From Solanum dulcamara (lineage: Eukaryota; Streptophyta; Magnoliopsida; Solanales; Solanaceae): DNA of 64,000 nt. The notes under the pieces were generated by a model. The model made no database searches. It was not told the origin of the DNA and saw only the letters and a list, made by a program, of their open reading frames with translations. The stretch's first letter is position 1, and every line of letters starts with the position of its first letter. Made by a program: the position numbers and the translations under genes. The stretch is from positions 48,076,232 to 48,140,231 of the forward strand of contig NC_077248.1 in NCBI RefSeq assembly GCF_947179165.1. Reading direction: 5' to 3'. Shown in pieces: positions 11,375 to 23,658 of this stretch.

Positions 11375-13350
11375 TGTCACACCCCGAGCCTACATTCTAG
11401 ACATGGTCGACACTCAAAAACCATTACTAGTCCCAAGTGAACCCTTGCCTGAATGACCACTGAGTGGAATACTAAACATACACACAAAAGATGTAAAAGA
11501 AATGAGCATTTAAAATATTTAAAGTGCTTAAAACATCTCATTCACACTTTAACAAAAGTGTAAAAAATATCTCTGGATATAAATAGTGATAATATTTAAA
11601 ATATCTTAATACTAAAGACTGAACTGACTAACTTTTCCATGAAGCCTCTACTAATCGAGATAGGTGCCGGGACAAGACCCTTGACTACCTAAATAAAGAA
11701 CTAACTAACTACTAATTCTTAAAGACATGAATAAACAGAGTTCTCTGAAAGCAACGAGGTCTCACCAAATACCAATGGAGAGAAGATCTCAATAAAGTGC
11801 ATGTTGACAATCCTGAACACTTGTATTTGCATCATTTTATGATGTAGCATCGAAGTACGTCCATACATAGAATGTACGATAAATAATAAGGTCAAAGAAA
11901 ACAATAGGCTAAAGAGAATATACATGATGAAAGGAAACTAAAGTAACACAACTAAAAGTAAAGTATGTAAGTGTGATGAAAACAAGTAAGATTTAGAACG
12001 GAGATAATGTAATATATCAATTACCAAAATAGTACACTTTCTTTTCTTTGGGAGTTTCTCTAACCGACAACCATCACTTTAAGTCTCATAATAATACAAT
12101 ATCTTATTCATGTTTCCAGAGCCATCCAATAGTTTGCTAAGGTAAAGTATGAAATAAACTTATGGATCCATCTGATCCCTTACTAGGGGCTGGGTGAGGA
12201 GTTGTCCGAATCAACAGCACGATCCTATCTATGCTGGAGACCCAGTTTATGGGATTTGAGTTATTTCAACTCTTACCCAAATTAATGCTCATTACTTCTC
12301 TCAAAACAAACAATAACACTCATATTACGAATTTGAGTTAATACTCAAAAAATACTTCTTTGTAATCATACATAACTTTGCTTTAACTAACTAGAACTTC
12401 TTTCTAAAAATTATTCATGCTTTATTTGAAACTAGTCATGCTTTTATTATGAAAATAGTACATTTGGGATGCTTAGTGTTCACTTAAAAACTTGTCCTAA
12501 ATGAATAACTTAAAATTTTGAAACTCACTTTCATTCTAATAAACATGCACTATAATAAATATGGAAGAGCTTTCAAACAATTGTTAGCTAAATAGGGTTC
12601 ATATCATAAAATAAACATAAACAAAAATCAAAGATAAAAAATACATGAAGAACTTAATTCTAAATGATAAAAATCAGGAATCAAAGATAAGGAAGTAAGA
12701 ACAACTCGAAATTCATGAAACTTGGGGTAAAACCCCTAGGTTCAATCTTACTACTTGAATTTTGGATGTAGGGTGTGAGGAAGAATGTATTCACTCACTA
12801 TGATAGCCTTACATACCTAGGAAAACAAGAGTTCTTGAAGAAATCTAGTGGAGATGATTGAATTCTTAGGCTTGCTTCTTGGTTCTCATTCTATGTCTTG
12901 GGAAAATAAGTTATAAGAGTTTTATTGGGGTGCTTATTGGGATATAACCTTCAATTAGGTACTAAAATATTGGAGTTAAGGTTTAGAATGTATGGAAAAA
13001 TACTGAAATACTCCCCCTAAAAAGCTGTTGGAAACCTTTTACGAAGCCTTCTATAGTCTGTAGAATCTTTTACAGTCCGTAAAAGCTTCTCCAGAAGTCA
13101 AGATAGATGGGTTGGGGGTTGGTTTACGGATCCTTCTATGGGTCGTAGAACCTTCTACTGTCCATAGACCTATCCATAGAAGAGACTTAACTTAGGTTTT
13201 CCAGGATCTTGTTTCACGAATATTTCTATGGTTCGTAGAGCTTTTCATGGACTGTTTGGTCGTCCGTGAAACCCAAGCTTTAGCTGATTTTGATTTTTTT
13301 ATAGCTTTTTCCTAGTTTGATATGAACTTAGGATTTTTTGAGGTGTTACA
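11375..13350 (-). mobile_element. LTR, family C (3' LTR of the pol at 13351-15634)
   Basis: The 1976-bp sequence begins tgtcacaccc and ends gaggtgttaca on the plus strand, and aligns along its length with 40950-42908. On its right is a decayed purine tract (reverse of atatattctttttagg) and then the 3' end of a minus-strand gypsy pol, so by position it is that element's 3' LTR. The left flank is copia pol, with tatat at 11370-11374 as the candidate duplication. The element's other LTR, at 28977-31269, belongs to a different family, and its flank (tgttc) does not match tatat. A block of ctacg/gtccgtag-type motifs lies at 13020-13270, close to the sense-strand start. Confidence 0.85.
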
Positions 13351-15634
13351 ATATATTCTTTTTAGGATCATTCATCCTCTAATGATGACCAAGCTAGGAA
13401 ATACACGAGGCATGAGTACAATGAAAAAACTGAAACATTCAAACACACAAATAGATATTGAATTTGAAATGCGAAAAGGATCACTACCTTCTATATCATC
13501 ACTAGGAGGAATGAATAGGTGAAGGTATCTAGCTCTCAAATCTTCTTTGTCTTCCTCCGTAGCCTCTTCAACAAATTGATTCCTCCATAGAACTTTGATT
13601 GGCACAACTTCTTTGGTTCTCACTTTGCAAATTTGATGATCAAGAATCTGGATTGGAATTTATTGAAAGGACAAGCTAAGTTTCATGCCAATACTTATTG
13701 TGGGTACAATGAGTGAAGGATTGTTGAAGCACTTCTTAAGCATGGAGATGTGTAACATGGAATGGACTGCTGCTAACTTTGGTGGTAGCTTTAACTCATA
13801 AGCTACATTACCAACCCTTTTTAGAATTATGTAGGGACCAATATAATGGGTTCAAATCTTTCTTCTTTCCAAATCTCATACCACCATTCATGGGTGAAAC
13901 CATCAAGTAGACCAAGTTATTTACTTCAAACTCTAAGTCTCTCTGCCTAACATCTATATAAGACTTTAGACAACTTTGTGCAGTTTGCAACCTCTCTTAA
14001 ATAGTCTTAAACTTCTCCATAGTTTGATGAGACAAGTATGACCGTATTAATTCTACTTAACCAACTTCAAACCAACAAATTGGAGATCTATAACTTCACC
14101 GATAAATAGCCTCATAAAGAGCCATCTGAAGGCTGGAATGATAACTATTATTGTGCGCAAATTCTATGAGAGGCAAGTGATCATACCAATTTCATTTGAA
14201 TTCAATAACACAAGGCCTCAATAAATCCTCTAAAGTCCGAATCATATGCTTTGACTAACCATAGGTTCACCTTTGAACCCAAGCCCTTCTAAAATGACTT
14301 ACAAAATTGGGTGGTGAACTGAACTCCCTTATATGAAATAATGGACAATGGAACTACATAAAGTCTGACTATCTCATGGATGTACAACCTGGCGTAGTCC
14401 TCTACTAAATTAGTAATCCTTACTAGTAAGAAATGGATTGACTTACTCATTCGATCTACAATCACCCAAATCGAATCATGATGTTAGTGAGATTGTGGTA
14501 AATTTGTAATGAAATCCATAGTGATCATCTTCCACTTCCACTCTAGAAAATATATATTTTGAGCTATGACACATAGCCTCCAATGTTCCACCTTGACTTG
14601 TCGACAATTCGCAGGCAGTTAGAAAGGAAGTCTGCAATATCCCTCTTCATGCCATTCCACCAGTAGATTTCTCTCAACTCATGGAACATATTGGTGGAAT
14701 CTAGATGAATAAAGTAGTTATAACTATGGGACTCTTCCATGAACCTATCTCAGATACCATTCATATTTAGAATATATAATCTTCCTTGTTATCTCAAGAA
14801 ACCATCTCCCCCCTTGTTCAAAAACTATCACCTATAAACTTGTCCCTTCAACTGAAGTAGGATGGGATCCTTGTCATGCTTCTCCTTCATTTCCATCACT
14901 AAAGATGATTCAGCCTCATTATGAACTAGAATGTTTCCCTCTTTTGAGTCTACGAGGTAGACTCCTAAACGTGCAAGTCTATGGACCTCCTTCGCCAAAT
15001 CTTTCTCTCCCTCCTCCAAATGAGTAGTAATCCCTATGGATAATCTACTAAGAGCATCAACAACAATATTAGCCTTACTTGGGTGGTAGAGAATACTCAT
15101 ATCATAATCCTTAAGCAGTTCAAGTCATCTTCTCTGCCTAAGGTTCAGCTCCATCTGGCTGCTAAAAACATATTGAAGCCTTTTGTGATTAATGAACATA
15201 TCTATGTACATTCTATAGAGATAGTGACTCCGTATATTTAATGCAAATACTATTACCACCAACTCTAGGTCATAATTTGGATAATTTTTCTAATGAATTT
15301 TAAGTTGTCTAGATGCATAGGCTATAACCTTATCATTCTGCATCAACACACAACCAAGTCCCACTCTAAAAGCATCGCAATATACCCCAAAGATCTCTCT
15401 ACCCTCTAGTAAGGTCAATACAAGAGTGGTTATCAAATGATTTCTCAATTCTTGAAAGTTTTTCTCATAAACTTCAGATTGCTAATACTTAGTATTCTTA
15501 TAGGTCAAATTAGTCAATGGAGAAGAATAGATGAAAGCCCTTTCTACAAACCTTTAGTAGTAACTTGTCAAACCCAATAAACTCCTTAGATCAATTAGGG
15601 ATGTGGGTTTTGGTCAATTCTTCACTACATCTAT
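13351..15634 (-). pseudogene. Gypsy pol, 3' half: RNase H, integrase, chromodomain region
   Basis: On the minus strand, in order from 15634 leftwards: the RT thumb and RNase H ([19 protein letters not shown] near 15390-15340, with the first Asp of RNase H present), the RNase H to integrase linker (15100-14828, beginning MSILYHPSKANIVVDALSRL), the integrase core with MDFIT intact near 14515 but the second catalytic block reading SYKG instead of SDRG, the IN C-terminus (EFEVNNLVYLMVSPM, near 13930-13890) and a chromodomain-type tail (VLWRNQFVEEAT, near 13590). Several stops and frameshifts break it. It is continuous with 26578-28762 across the Tekay insertion, and the reading frame resumes after removal of one tctat. 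Confidence 0.88.
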
Positions 15635-18475
15635 TGTCATAACCCAACCCCGTATATACGTACGCTATTATAATCGATCAACACCCATATAACATGAAAT
15701 TTATACGGACAGGGCATCGTCTCAAAACTGTCACAATTGTCAAAAGATAAGATAACATATTGCATAAGCCGACAAGGCTATTACTACGAATGGAAATGTT
15801 CCAAAACATAAGTCATACTAATAGAACTGGACAACATCTATATAAAACCCACACATGTGTCTACAGACCTCTAAGAGTATTAACAATAGCATATGACAAG
15901 ACAGGGCCCCATCGTACCCCTAAACAAACAATATATACATCAATAGATTGGTACCAAAAGTCTATGCTCCAGAACGATAGAGCACTCCAAATCAGCTGAG
16001 TGGAAATCCTAAGCTAGCGGATCCCTAAAATGATTATCTATATATGCGGGTATGAAACGCATCCCCTCTGAAGAGAGGGGGTTAGTACAAAATATGTATC
16101 GAGTATATAAAGCATCAAATACTATAAAGGAGATCACATCTGAAATAAAGATTCAGGAGCCAAGTATCATAATCAATAAATCACTATACCTGTGTCTTAT
16201 TAAATGAAGACATGCATATCATCATCATATATCATACCCGTCCCATTATGGGACTCGGTGTCATAAGTATATCAATATATCATCATATGTATATATATAC
16301 CATACCCGGCCCTTTAGCAAGGGACTCGGTGAATAGAGTAGTATACACTGATACCATACCCGACCTATTATGGGACTCGGTGCCATAATCATATCATCAT
16401 ATCATCATAACATCATATTATCATATCACGTATCCGGCCCTCTAGTAAGGGACTCGGTGAATAATGTAGTGGAATCCATACATGATAACATACCCGACCT
16501 ATCATAGAACTCGGTTAATAATACCATAACAATATGCACGAATAGGGTATCAATAGCAACCTTGTGTAATTTGATCATTATCGGAAACTTAATGGAATAA
16601 GCAAACAGTCCATCATTTGAAAACCAAGACAATAGACATTCCGAGTACTCTTTCATTGTCATTATGAATCACACCAATTATGAATTATACTAAAATATGA
16701 ATTATACCACAACATGAGTTTTACCAACTAGAATGGCTGGAATCATACACATGAGTCAAGACATAATAATATAAATTCTGAAAATCAAGAACACTAGCCA
16801 TCCGAGTGTATCTACGAATAAGAGTTTCTTTGGAATTTAAGTATATGTCATCCGTTCGTTTCATATGGGTCATTCGAAAAGAAGAAAATGTTAACTTTAC
16901 ATACCTTTAGTGTTTATACGTATATTCTGTCTAATATTGTCTCAACCTATATTAAAACGTTAAGTACTATGGTTAAGTTATGGACAAGAATAAAATGTAC
17001 TCTATCATTAGTAGGTTATTTCTAAAAAAAATGGACAACACCTTCCCTATACCGCTCACTTTTCCCACTTTTAAACCAGCCATATAATCATCAAGAAACA
17101 TCAACAATCCAAAATATTGACATAAAATAAGATTTATTATTGACAATAAGCCTAGAATGTTTCCACCCGACTCATGTTACCAAAGCAGTAAATTCGAAAA
17201 GCCGAGTACCTCACATTGTATCTAAATTTTGAAAATAAAAATGGAAAAACTGGACTTTATGACCCATGAAACTTTTATATCTATATTTTAAGTTTCCAAT
17301 GCAGAAGAAATTAAATCAAAAATCATTTTTTACAAAAATATATCATCAAAACACAAACAGCTATACATGAGGAATTTTTCAATCCAGAATCTGGACAGAA
17401 TTTGTCTTATGATTCATCCTCTTTTTTCGACATAATAACAGCAGATATAGACTATAATGTAAACATAAGAGTTGTTAGTGTTTCCAAAACATGTTTAATA
17501 TCTAAAATCAAAGGTCTACAGAATGAGATATTCCAGAATTACTACCAGCTACACAATTCCAAAAACGGATTTGAACACTCACAATTTTTATACACCTTAT
17601 TCCTCCAAATTCAAGAACAACAACTCATCAACAACATCAAAATAATATCAGCCATTATTATACATAATTACTAAGCTAATTCCATCCATTTAAGCTAACT
17701 AAAACAATCCTTTAACCCATAAATCTCAACAAATCACCAAACGAGTTTATAACATTATTTTCTTCGTTCTAATCCATTAAAACTCTAACTAAACTTGTTA
17801 ACAATGAAAAAGAGACTTTAATATTACCTTACTAATTATTGGCTAATTTTTAGCCCAAATTGAAGGCAACACGACGTACAACAATTTTCTCTTCAAGAGC
17901 TTTGAGATTCGGGGCCTTAATTGTGGTAGATGTTGGTATTTCTCTCTAGGTTTTTCTTCTCTTACTCTCTCTGGAAATTTCCAGATATGTCTTGGTCTAA
18001 AATATGAAGGAAGAGATAAAAAAAATTAGATTTAATTTCATGGGCATTGGGCCTGACCCGAGTTAGAATTGGGTTGGGCCGAATCCACTATTTAGTTTGG
18101 CCTGTCAGACTTAAAATATCTATATCTTATTATTACGATATCACATTTCATCCCACGACCTAAGGTTGGAAAGCTATTTCAATTATCTACAACTTTCATT
18201 TTAAGAGTTTTTCCAAATTCCCAAATTCTAAAGAGGTTATGGCCTCCCGAAGTCAGCTTACACGAAAACGTGACTTTAAGAAAAAAATATTTGATGGCTT
18301 CTACTTTGATTTAGCTCAAGGGTCCTTCTTGAGACGATTTTAATTCACATAAATTATCCATATAACTTGGCATCTACAATAAATCATGTCATTTTAAAAT
18401 TCAAAATTAAAAGTCCTTGAATTTATAACTGTTAGCTTACGAATAATCCTAGATGCAAAAATACGAAATGTAATA
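15635..18475 (-). mobile_element. 3' LTR of the Tekay element
   Basis: It begins tgtcataacc and ends aaatgtaata, where the intact terminus would be ca. The right LTR is 73 bp longer, mainly because of an extra stretch near 23677-23708 and another near 25907-25935. The open frame 17402-17674 inside it is not conserved in the other LTR as a protein and is treated as chance. Confidence 0.93.
16233..16516. repeat. Five imperfect dyad repeats in the family A LTR
   Basis: Five copies of catacccggccc...gggactcggtg start near 16233, 16311, 16354, 16429 and 16488, spaced 43-78 bp apart with AT-rich catcat spacers. The core pairs with itself (ggccc with gggac/gggcc). The same array occurs in the right LTR at about 24287-24570, and three copies survive in the solo LTR at about 3714-3880. 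Confidence 0.85.
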
Positions 18476-18490
18476 TTCTTCCCCCCCTTT
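18476..18490 (-). promoter_or_regulatory. Polypurine tract of the Tekay element
   Basis: The minus strand reads aaagggggggaagaa immediately before the 3' LTR, the position from which plus-strand DNA synthesis is primed. Confidence 0.9.
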
Positions 18491-18608
18491 AGAACATTTG
18501 TCCTCGAATGTTAAGCCCGCCTCATAAAGTCTTATAAGGAATTTGAGGGAATAGTTTTTTTTATAATGCAACAACATATAGTTTCATATGTCAATCAATA
18601 TAATTAAT

Positions 18609-19960
18609 CTAGAGGTTTAGATTACCTGTAGGCATAGAGAACAAGTGAGGATACTTATCCTTCATCTCTTCCTCGGCTTCCCAGGTCATCTCTTCTCTAT
18701 TGTTATTTCACCACAATACTTTGACGGAAGCCACATCCTTAGTACGTAACCTTCTAACTTGGCGATCAAGTATAGCTATAGGGTTTTTCTCATAAGAAAG
18801 CTCCTCCGTCACCTGGATATCATCCACGGGGAATACTTTAGAAGGATCACCAATACATTTGCGAAGCATCGACATGTGCAAAATAGGGTGCACTTCTTCC
18901 AAATCAGATGGTAGGTCCAACTCATAGGCAACCTTGCCTATTCTACGAATAACCTGATAAGGTCCAATGTATCGCGGGCTAAGCTTTCCTTTCTTACCGA
19001 ATCTCATTACCCCCTTCATGGGTGACACCTTCAAAAACACCCAATCACTAACCTGAAACTCTAAGGGTCGACGTCGATTATATGCATATAATTTTTGTCG
19101 ACTCTGGGCTGCTAATAACCTTTCCCAAATAAGCTTCACCTTATCAACAGCTTGTTGAATCATATCGGGTCCGATTAACTTAGCCTCACCAATATCAAAC
19201 TAGCCAATAGGTGACCTACACTTCCTGCCATATAAAGCCTTATACGATGCCATCTGAATGCTAGAATGGTAGCTATTATTATAGGCAAACTCAATAAGTG
19301 GCAGATGGTCATCCCAACTACCTTTAAAGTCAATAATACAAGTCCATAACATATTTTCTAGCATTTGAATAGTGCGTTCAGCCTACCCATCAGTCTGAGG
19401 GTAAAATGTTGTACTAAGATTTATTTGTGTTCCCAATTCCTTCTGAAATGATCTCCAGAAGCTAGCTGTAAATTAAGCCTCTCTGTCTGAGATAATAGAT
19501 GTGGGAATCCCATGAAGTCTTACTATCTCTTTGATATATAACCTCGTATAGTCCTCTACTGAATATGTAGTTCTAACTAGAAGAAAGTGGGATGATTTTG
19601 TCAGTTTATCTATAATCACCCATATGGAATCATACTTCCATGGAGTGTGAGGTAAGCCTGTAATAAAATCCATATTAATTGTTTCCCACTTCCAAGTTGG
19701 GATTTCCATCTTTTGTAATAGTTCGTCAGGCTTCTGATGCTCAATTTTAACCTATTGGCAGTTTGGGCACTGGGCTACAAACTCTGCTATATCCTTCTTC
19801 ATGCCATTCCACCAGTATAAACATCTAAGGTCATGATAAATCTTTGTCGACCCTGGATGCATAGAATACCAAGCATAGTGTGCCTCTCCCAAAACCTATT
19901 GTCATAGCCCTATAATCTCAGGTACACATAACTAAACTATATCTTAGCACTCTATCAGGT
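18609..19960 (-). pseudogene. Tekay integrase and chromodomain (pseudogene)
   Basis: Reading leftwards: a zinc-binding HHCC region (YHDLRCLYWWNG...CPNCQ, about 19835-19750), the catalytic core with MDFITG (first Asp, near 19670) and SIISDREA (second Asp, 19473-19500), then the block around TDG-stop-AERT with the catalytic Glu intact (near 19385), the C-terminal GPY-like module (GKLSPRYIGPYQVIRRIG, near 18960) and a chromodomain ending WEAEEEMKDKYPHLF before the natural stop at 18609. In-frame stops fall at conserved Gln, Arg or Trp positions: after NCQ, after SDREA, in TDG-stop-AERT, in SPIG-stop-FD and in VLW-stop-NN. Two compensating indels near 19905-19945 put a short block out of frame. 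Confidence 0.92.
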
Positions 19961-20036
19961 GTGATCTCGAATGTGGTCCTTTCCTTTTGAAGGGTTCATC
20001 CGGGTATTGTGCCAGAATAGGGTCTTCGTACTGGCA

Positions 20037-20600
20037 TTACTTTACCTCTTCCATGATAGAGGATTTAGCAAATCCTCGAATAGAAGCTCCACCATCACTA
20101 GAATTAGCCAAACGGACTCCAAGGTTAGCTAACTGGCAAATATCACGGACTATCTTTTTTCGTTCTGGTTTTACATCTGCCAAGCTACCTATGGATTTAC
20201 GGCTAAGTGTATCTACTATAACATTTGTTTTCCTTGGGTGGTACAGAATATTAACATCAAAATCTTTCAGCAACTCTAGCCACCTTCTCTGTCGTAAATT
20301 CAGGTCCTTCTACTTAAAGATGTATTGGAGACTTTTGTGGTCCATATAGATATCAGCATGTACACCATATAAATAATGCCTCCATAGTTTCAAAGAATGA
20401 ATTACTGCTGCTAATTCCAGATCATGAGTTGGATAATTTCTTTCGTGCTTCCTTAATTATCTAGAGGCATAAGCTATGACTCTACCATGCTACATCAATA
20501 CACAACCTAGCCCAACACCAGAAGCATCACAATAAATAACATAGCCATCTGGTCCTTCAGGAAGAGTTAGAACTGAGGCCGTAGTCAACTTGTCTTTCAG
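20037..20600 (-). pseudogene. Tekay RNase H domain (pseudogene)
   Basis: The minus strand gives [14 protein letters not shown], stop, HGRVIAYASR, stop, [17 protein letters not shown] (about 20550-20415), then [20 protein letters not shown], stop, KDLNLRQRRW (20360-20285) and LYHPRKTNVIVDTLSRKS (about 20245-20192). The three stops occupy places where the family has Gln (VLMQ, SRQL, K/NQKDLN). The usual YHPGKANVVADALSRK block has Gly to Arg and Ala to Thr/Val changes, all explained by single G-to-A or C-to-T steps. RNase H removes the RNA template during reverse transcription. Confidence 0.92.
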
Positions 20601-21440
20601 CAACTGAAAGCTTTGTTCACAAGCATCGGTCCACTGGAACTTAGGGTCCTTCTGAGTTAGCCTTGTTAAAGGTGCTGAAATTGAAGCAAACTTCTCAATG
20701 AATCTCCTGTAATATCCTGCTAGCCCAAGAAAACTATGTACCTCAGTAGGTGTCATTAGTCTAGGCCAAGTCTTTACTGCCTCAATTTTCTGTGCATCTA
20801 CTCGAATACTATCAGCTCTAATAATATGCCCCAAGAATGCTACTGAAGTCAACCAGAATTCACATTTAGAGAACTTAGCATACAACTTCTGGTGCTGGAG
20901 CACTCCAAGTACCTTCCTCAAATAATCTACGTTCTCCCCTTTCGATCGTGAGTAGACTAGAATATCATTAATAAATACAATCACGAACAGGTCTAGGAAT
21001 GGATTGAACACTCGGTTCATAAGATCCATAAACACTGTTGGGGCATTGGTCAGCCCAAAAGACATCACCCAAAACTCATCGTATTGGGTCCTAAACGCAG
21101 TCTTTGGAATATCTGCCTCCTTTACCCATACCTGGTGATAGCCTGACCGCAAGTCTATTTTTGAAAAACACTTAGCCCCCTGCAATTGGTCAAATAAATC
21201 ATCAATCTTGGGGAGAGGATATCTATTCTTTATTATAACCTTATTCAACTGCCTGTAATCAATACACATTCGCAGTGACCTATCTTTCTTCCTCATGAAC
21301 AATATTGATGCTCCCCAAGGTGATGTGCTGGTCCTAATGAAGCCTTTTTGTAATAGGTTTCGCAGTTGCTCCTTCAATTCCTTTAGTTCTGCGGGTGCCA
21401 TTCTGTAGGGAGGAATGGATATAGGCTGGGTATCTGGCAA
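20600..21440 (-). pseudogene. Tekay reverse transcriptase (pseudogene, FIND active site)
   Basis: This is the longest open piece of the element, within an uninterrupted 316-codon minus-strand frame (21440-20490) that runs on into RNase H. Conserved blocks are [17 protein letters not shown] (start), [39 protein letters not shown] (first catalytic Asp kept), [15 protein letters not shown], and the palm active site, which reads [10 protein letters not shown] where the family has FIDD. The Asp-to-Asn codon lies at 20967-20969 (GAT to AAT). This change alone should abolish polymerisation, even though the domain is otherwise free of stops. The downstream thumb ([19 protein letters not shown]) is well kept. 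Confidence 0.95.
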
Positions 21441-21533
21441 TATATGTATATTAAACTCTATATCCCGCTCAAGAGGAAGACCTGGAAGTTCATCTAGAAA
21501 TACATTTGTAAATTTGTTAACTACCGGAACTGA

Positions 21534-22110
21534 CTAAAGAGTCGATACCTCTGCTTCTAAGTTATGGACATGAACCAGATGATAAATATAACCCTTTATA
21601 ACCATCTTTCTTGCCTTGAGGTATGAAATAAACTTACCCCTTGGTGATATTGTATTGCCCATCCATTCTATGACTAGTTCTCCTGGGAATTGGAATCGAA
21701 CTACTTTTTTTGTACAATCAACATTAGCATAACAAGAAGCTAGCCAATCTATGCCCATAATAACATCAAATTCTGTCATAGGTAACCCTACCAAATCTGC
21801 CTTGGTGTGTCAACTATATATAATCATCGAACAATCTCTATATACTTGGTTGGCTATAACAAAATCTCCTACCAGTGTAGCTACCTCAAATGGTTCTATT
21901 AATTCAGATTTTATTCTGATTCTACTAGCAACAAAGGGAGATATATATGATAAGGTGGAACTTGGATCTATCAATGCATATACATCCTGCGAGAAAATCG
22001 ATAATATACCTATAACCACATTTGGCGACGCCTCCTGGTCCTGTATACTAGCCAAGGCATATATATTGTTTGAAGGACCACTAGAACTGAAAGATCCACC
22101 ACAGCCTCTA
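21534..22110 (-). pseudogene. Tekay aspartic protease and linker (pseudogene)
   Basis: After the gag zinc knuckle the minus strand reads VYALIDPSSTLSYIS (about 21985-21940). This is the retropepsin active-site region, where the family normally has Asp-Pro-Gly-Ser-Thr; Gly is replaced by Ser (GGT to AGT). A stop (TGA from a probable CGA) follows IIYS at 21810, then the conserved FDVIMGIDWLASCYANVDC block (21770-21715) and the GKFISYLKARK linker to RT. Another stop ends the piece after VSTL at 21534, again at a Gln position. The protease would have cut the Gag-Pol polyprotein. Confidence 0.88.
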
Positions 22111-22119
22111 CCATGGCCT

Positions 22120-23458
22120 GGTGTTATCTGAATACCCTGTCCCACAGGGCGCATAACTACAGAAGAAGATGAGCTAAACATTGACCCAATAGGCTGAGCT
22201 GAACCACTTAAATTACCTCTACATGGACACTCCCTCATAATATGGCCTTGACGGCCACAAGTAAAGCAGGCATCTGTAGCAAAATGACATTCCCCAAAAT
22301 ATGGCCTATCACAATGAGGACACCGAGGCAAAAGTGGTCTTGACTGACATGAACCCCTGTTTATCTATGAACTTGAAACCCTGGAGCTCTGACTAGATCT
22401 TAAATACCCTATACTATCGAATCTACTACTTGTGAAATATAGAGGTGCACTCCGGCTGCCTGAGAAGGATATCTACTGTACTGTTGAGGCTTCCCGCCTT
22501 GATATTCCCCAGAATAGCTAGCCAATCTAGCTCTTTTATGATGGCCTCTATCATGATCTCTATCGGGCTGATGCCCTCTATGCCGATCTTCTACCCCCTG
22601 TGCATATGCCTGTACCCAAGAAATATCCATACCTGGTTGAGAAGCCATTGCCATACAACTATCAATCAAATAATGATCTAGCCCTATCATATACCAATAC
22701 ACTCTATCAGCCATGTCAGCTATAATAGCGAGCGCATGTCTCGCCAATGAGTCAAACTCAAGGCTATAATCTCTGATACTCCTGCCATTCTGCCTCAATT
22801 GTAAAAACTTGTCTACTCTGACTCGTCTCATCTCTGGAGGTAGAAAGTGTCTAAGGAAGTCCTCCACAAATTTACCCCATACCACTGGAGGAGCACTCTT
22901 ATCCCTAGATAACTCCCATGACTCATACCAATTAACAGCTACATCACACAGCCAATAGAAAGCTAACTCAATAGACTCTGTCTCAGAAGCCTTAATAATC
23001 CTCAACGTATGTTGCACCTATCGGATAAACTCTTGCGGGTCATCCCCAGGCCTTGACTTATAGAATTTTAGGGGATTACAAGTCAAGAAGTCACGAGCCC
23101 TTAAACTATCATGTTTATCAGCATAGTCAACCCCTAATCTATGCCTACGAGCCTGCTCTATCGCTATTCTGGTCAGCAACTAAACTGCATCTCTCATAGC
23201 CCTATCCTCTACCCCTGGCTGAGGAGCTGGAGGCTTAGGTATTAGAGCCTCTAGAGTTGGTGGTGAAGCAGCCCCCCGATCCATAGTTGCAGCTACTACT
23301 GCTCTCTCCTTAGGTGGTGGCATAGTAGAGCTTGCCGATTAGAGCACAACCTCAGGCATAGACTGGGCACAGGCCCTAGTAATCCTCGGGGTCCAGCTAG
23401 TCTCTCCTACTACTGAATTTCCATTTTGGGAAGATGTCATTTTTCTTGGAGGCATCAT
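22120..23458 (-). pseudogene. Tekay gag (pseudogene)
   Basis: Gag starts with MMPPRKMTSSQNGN at 23458. The retrotransposon gag domain is clear from YKSRPGDDPQEFI (near 23050) through FYWLCDVAVNWYESW and PPEMRRVRVDKFLQLRQNGRS to WVQAYAQGVEDRHRGHQ (near 22610). A CCHC zinc knuckle, CFTCGRQGHIMREC, lies at 22227-22268 with all four ligands intact. In-frame stops follow MPEVVL, MRDAV, EFIR and RVSSS, each explained by CAA or CAG turning to a stop, and a 1-base frameshift lies near 22440. Gag would form the cytoplasmic particle and bind the RNA. Confidence 0.92.
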
Positions 23459-23642
23459 TGTAAATATAATAGTATGCTAGGGAGAAATTATCCTGATAAT
23501 ACAGCTCTATCGCACGATTTAAAGTAAAAGAAAGGATAACATCCTAAATGTCCTGTAGCCCCATGTTTATAGATATGGTGCACAACACACCAATAAACAA
23601 GACTCTATGAGACACGGTCTGTAGACACTCTGAGGAAGAACT

Positions 23643-23654
23643 GCTCTGATACCA
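23643..23654 (-). promoter_or_regulatory. Primer binding site, initiator tRNA-Met
   Basis: The minus strand reads TGGTATCAGAGC, a perfect 12-base complement to the 3' end of plant initiator tRNA-Met, four bases from the 5' LTR. Confidence 0.95.
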
Positions 23655-23658
23655 CTTT

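Noticed and set aside
16233..16516. Regular repeats reminiscent of a CRISPR array
   Set aside because: The units are degenerate, the spacers are AT-rich variants of each other, the spacing varies from 43 to 78 bp, and the array lies in an LTR of a plant retrotransposon.
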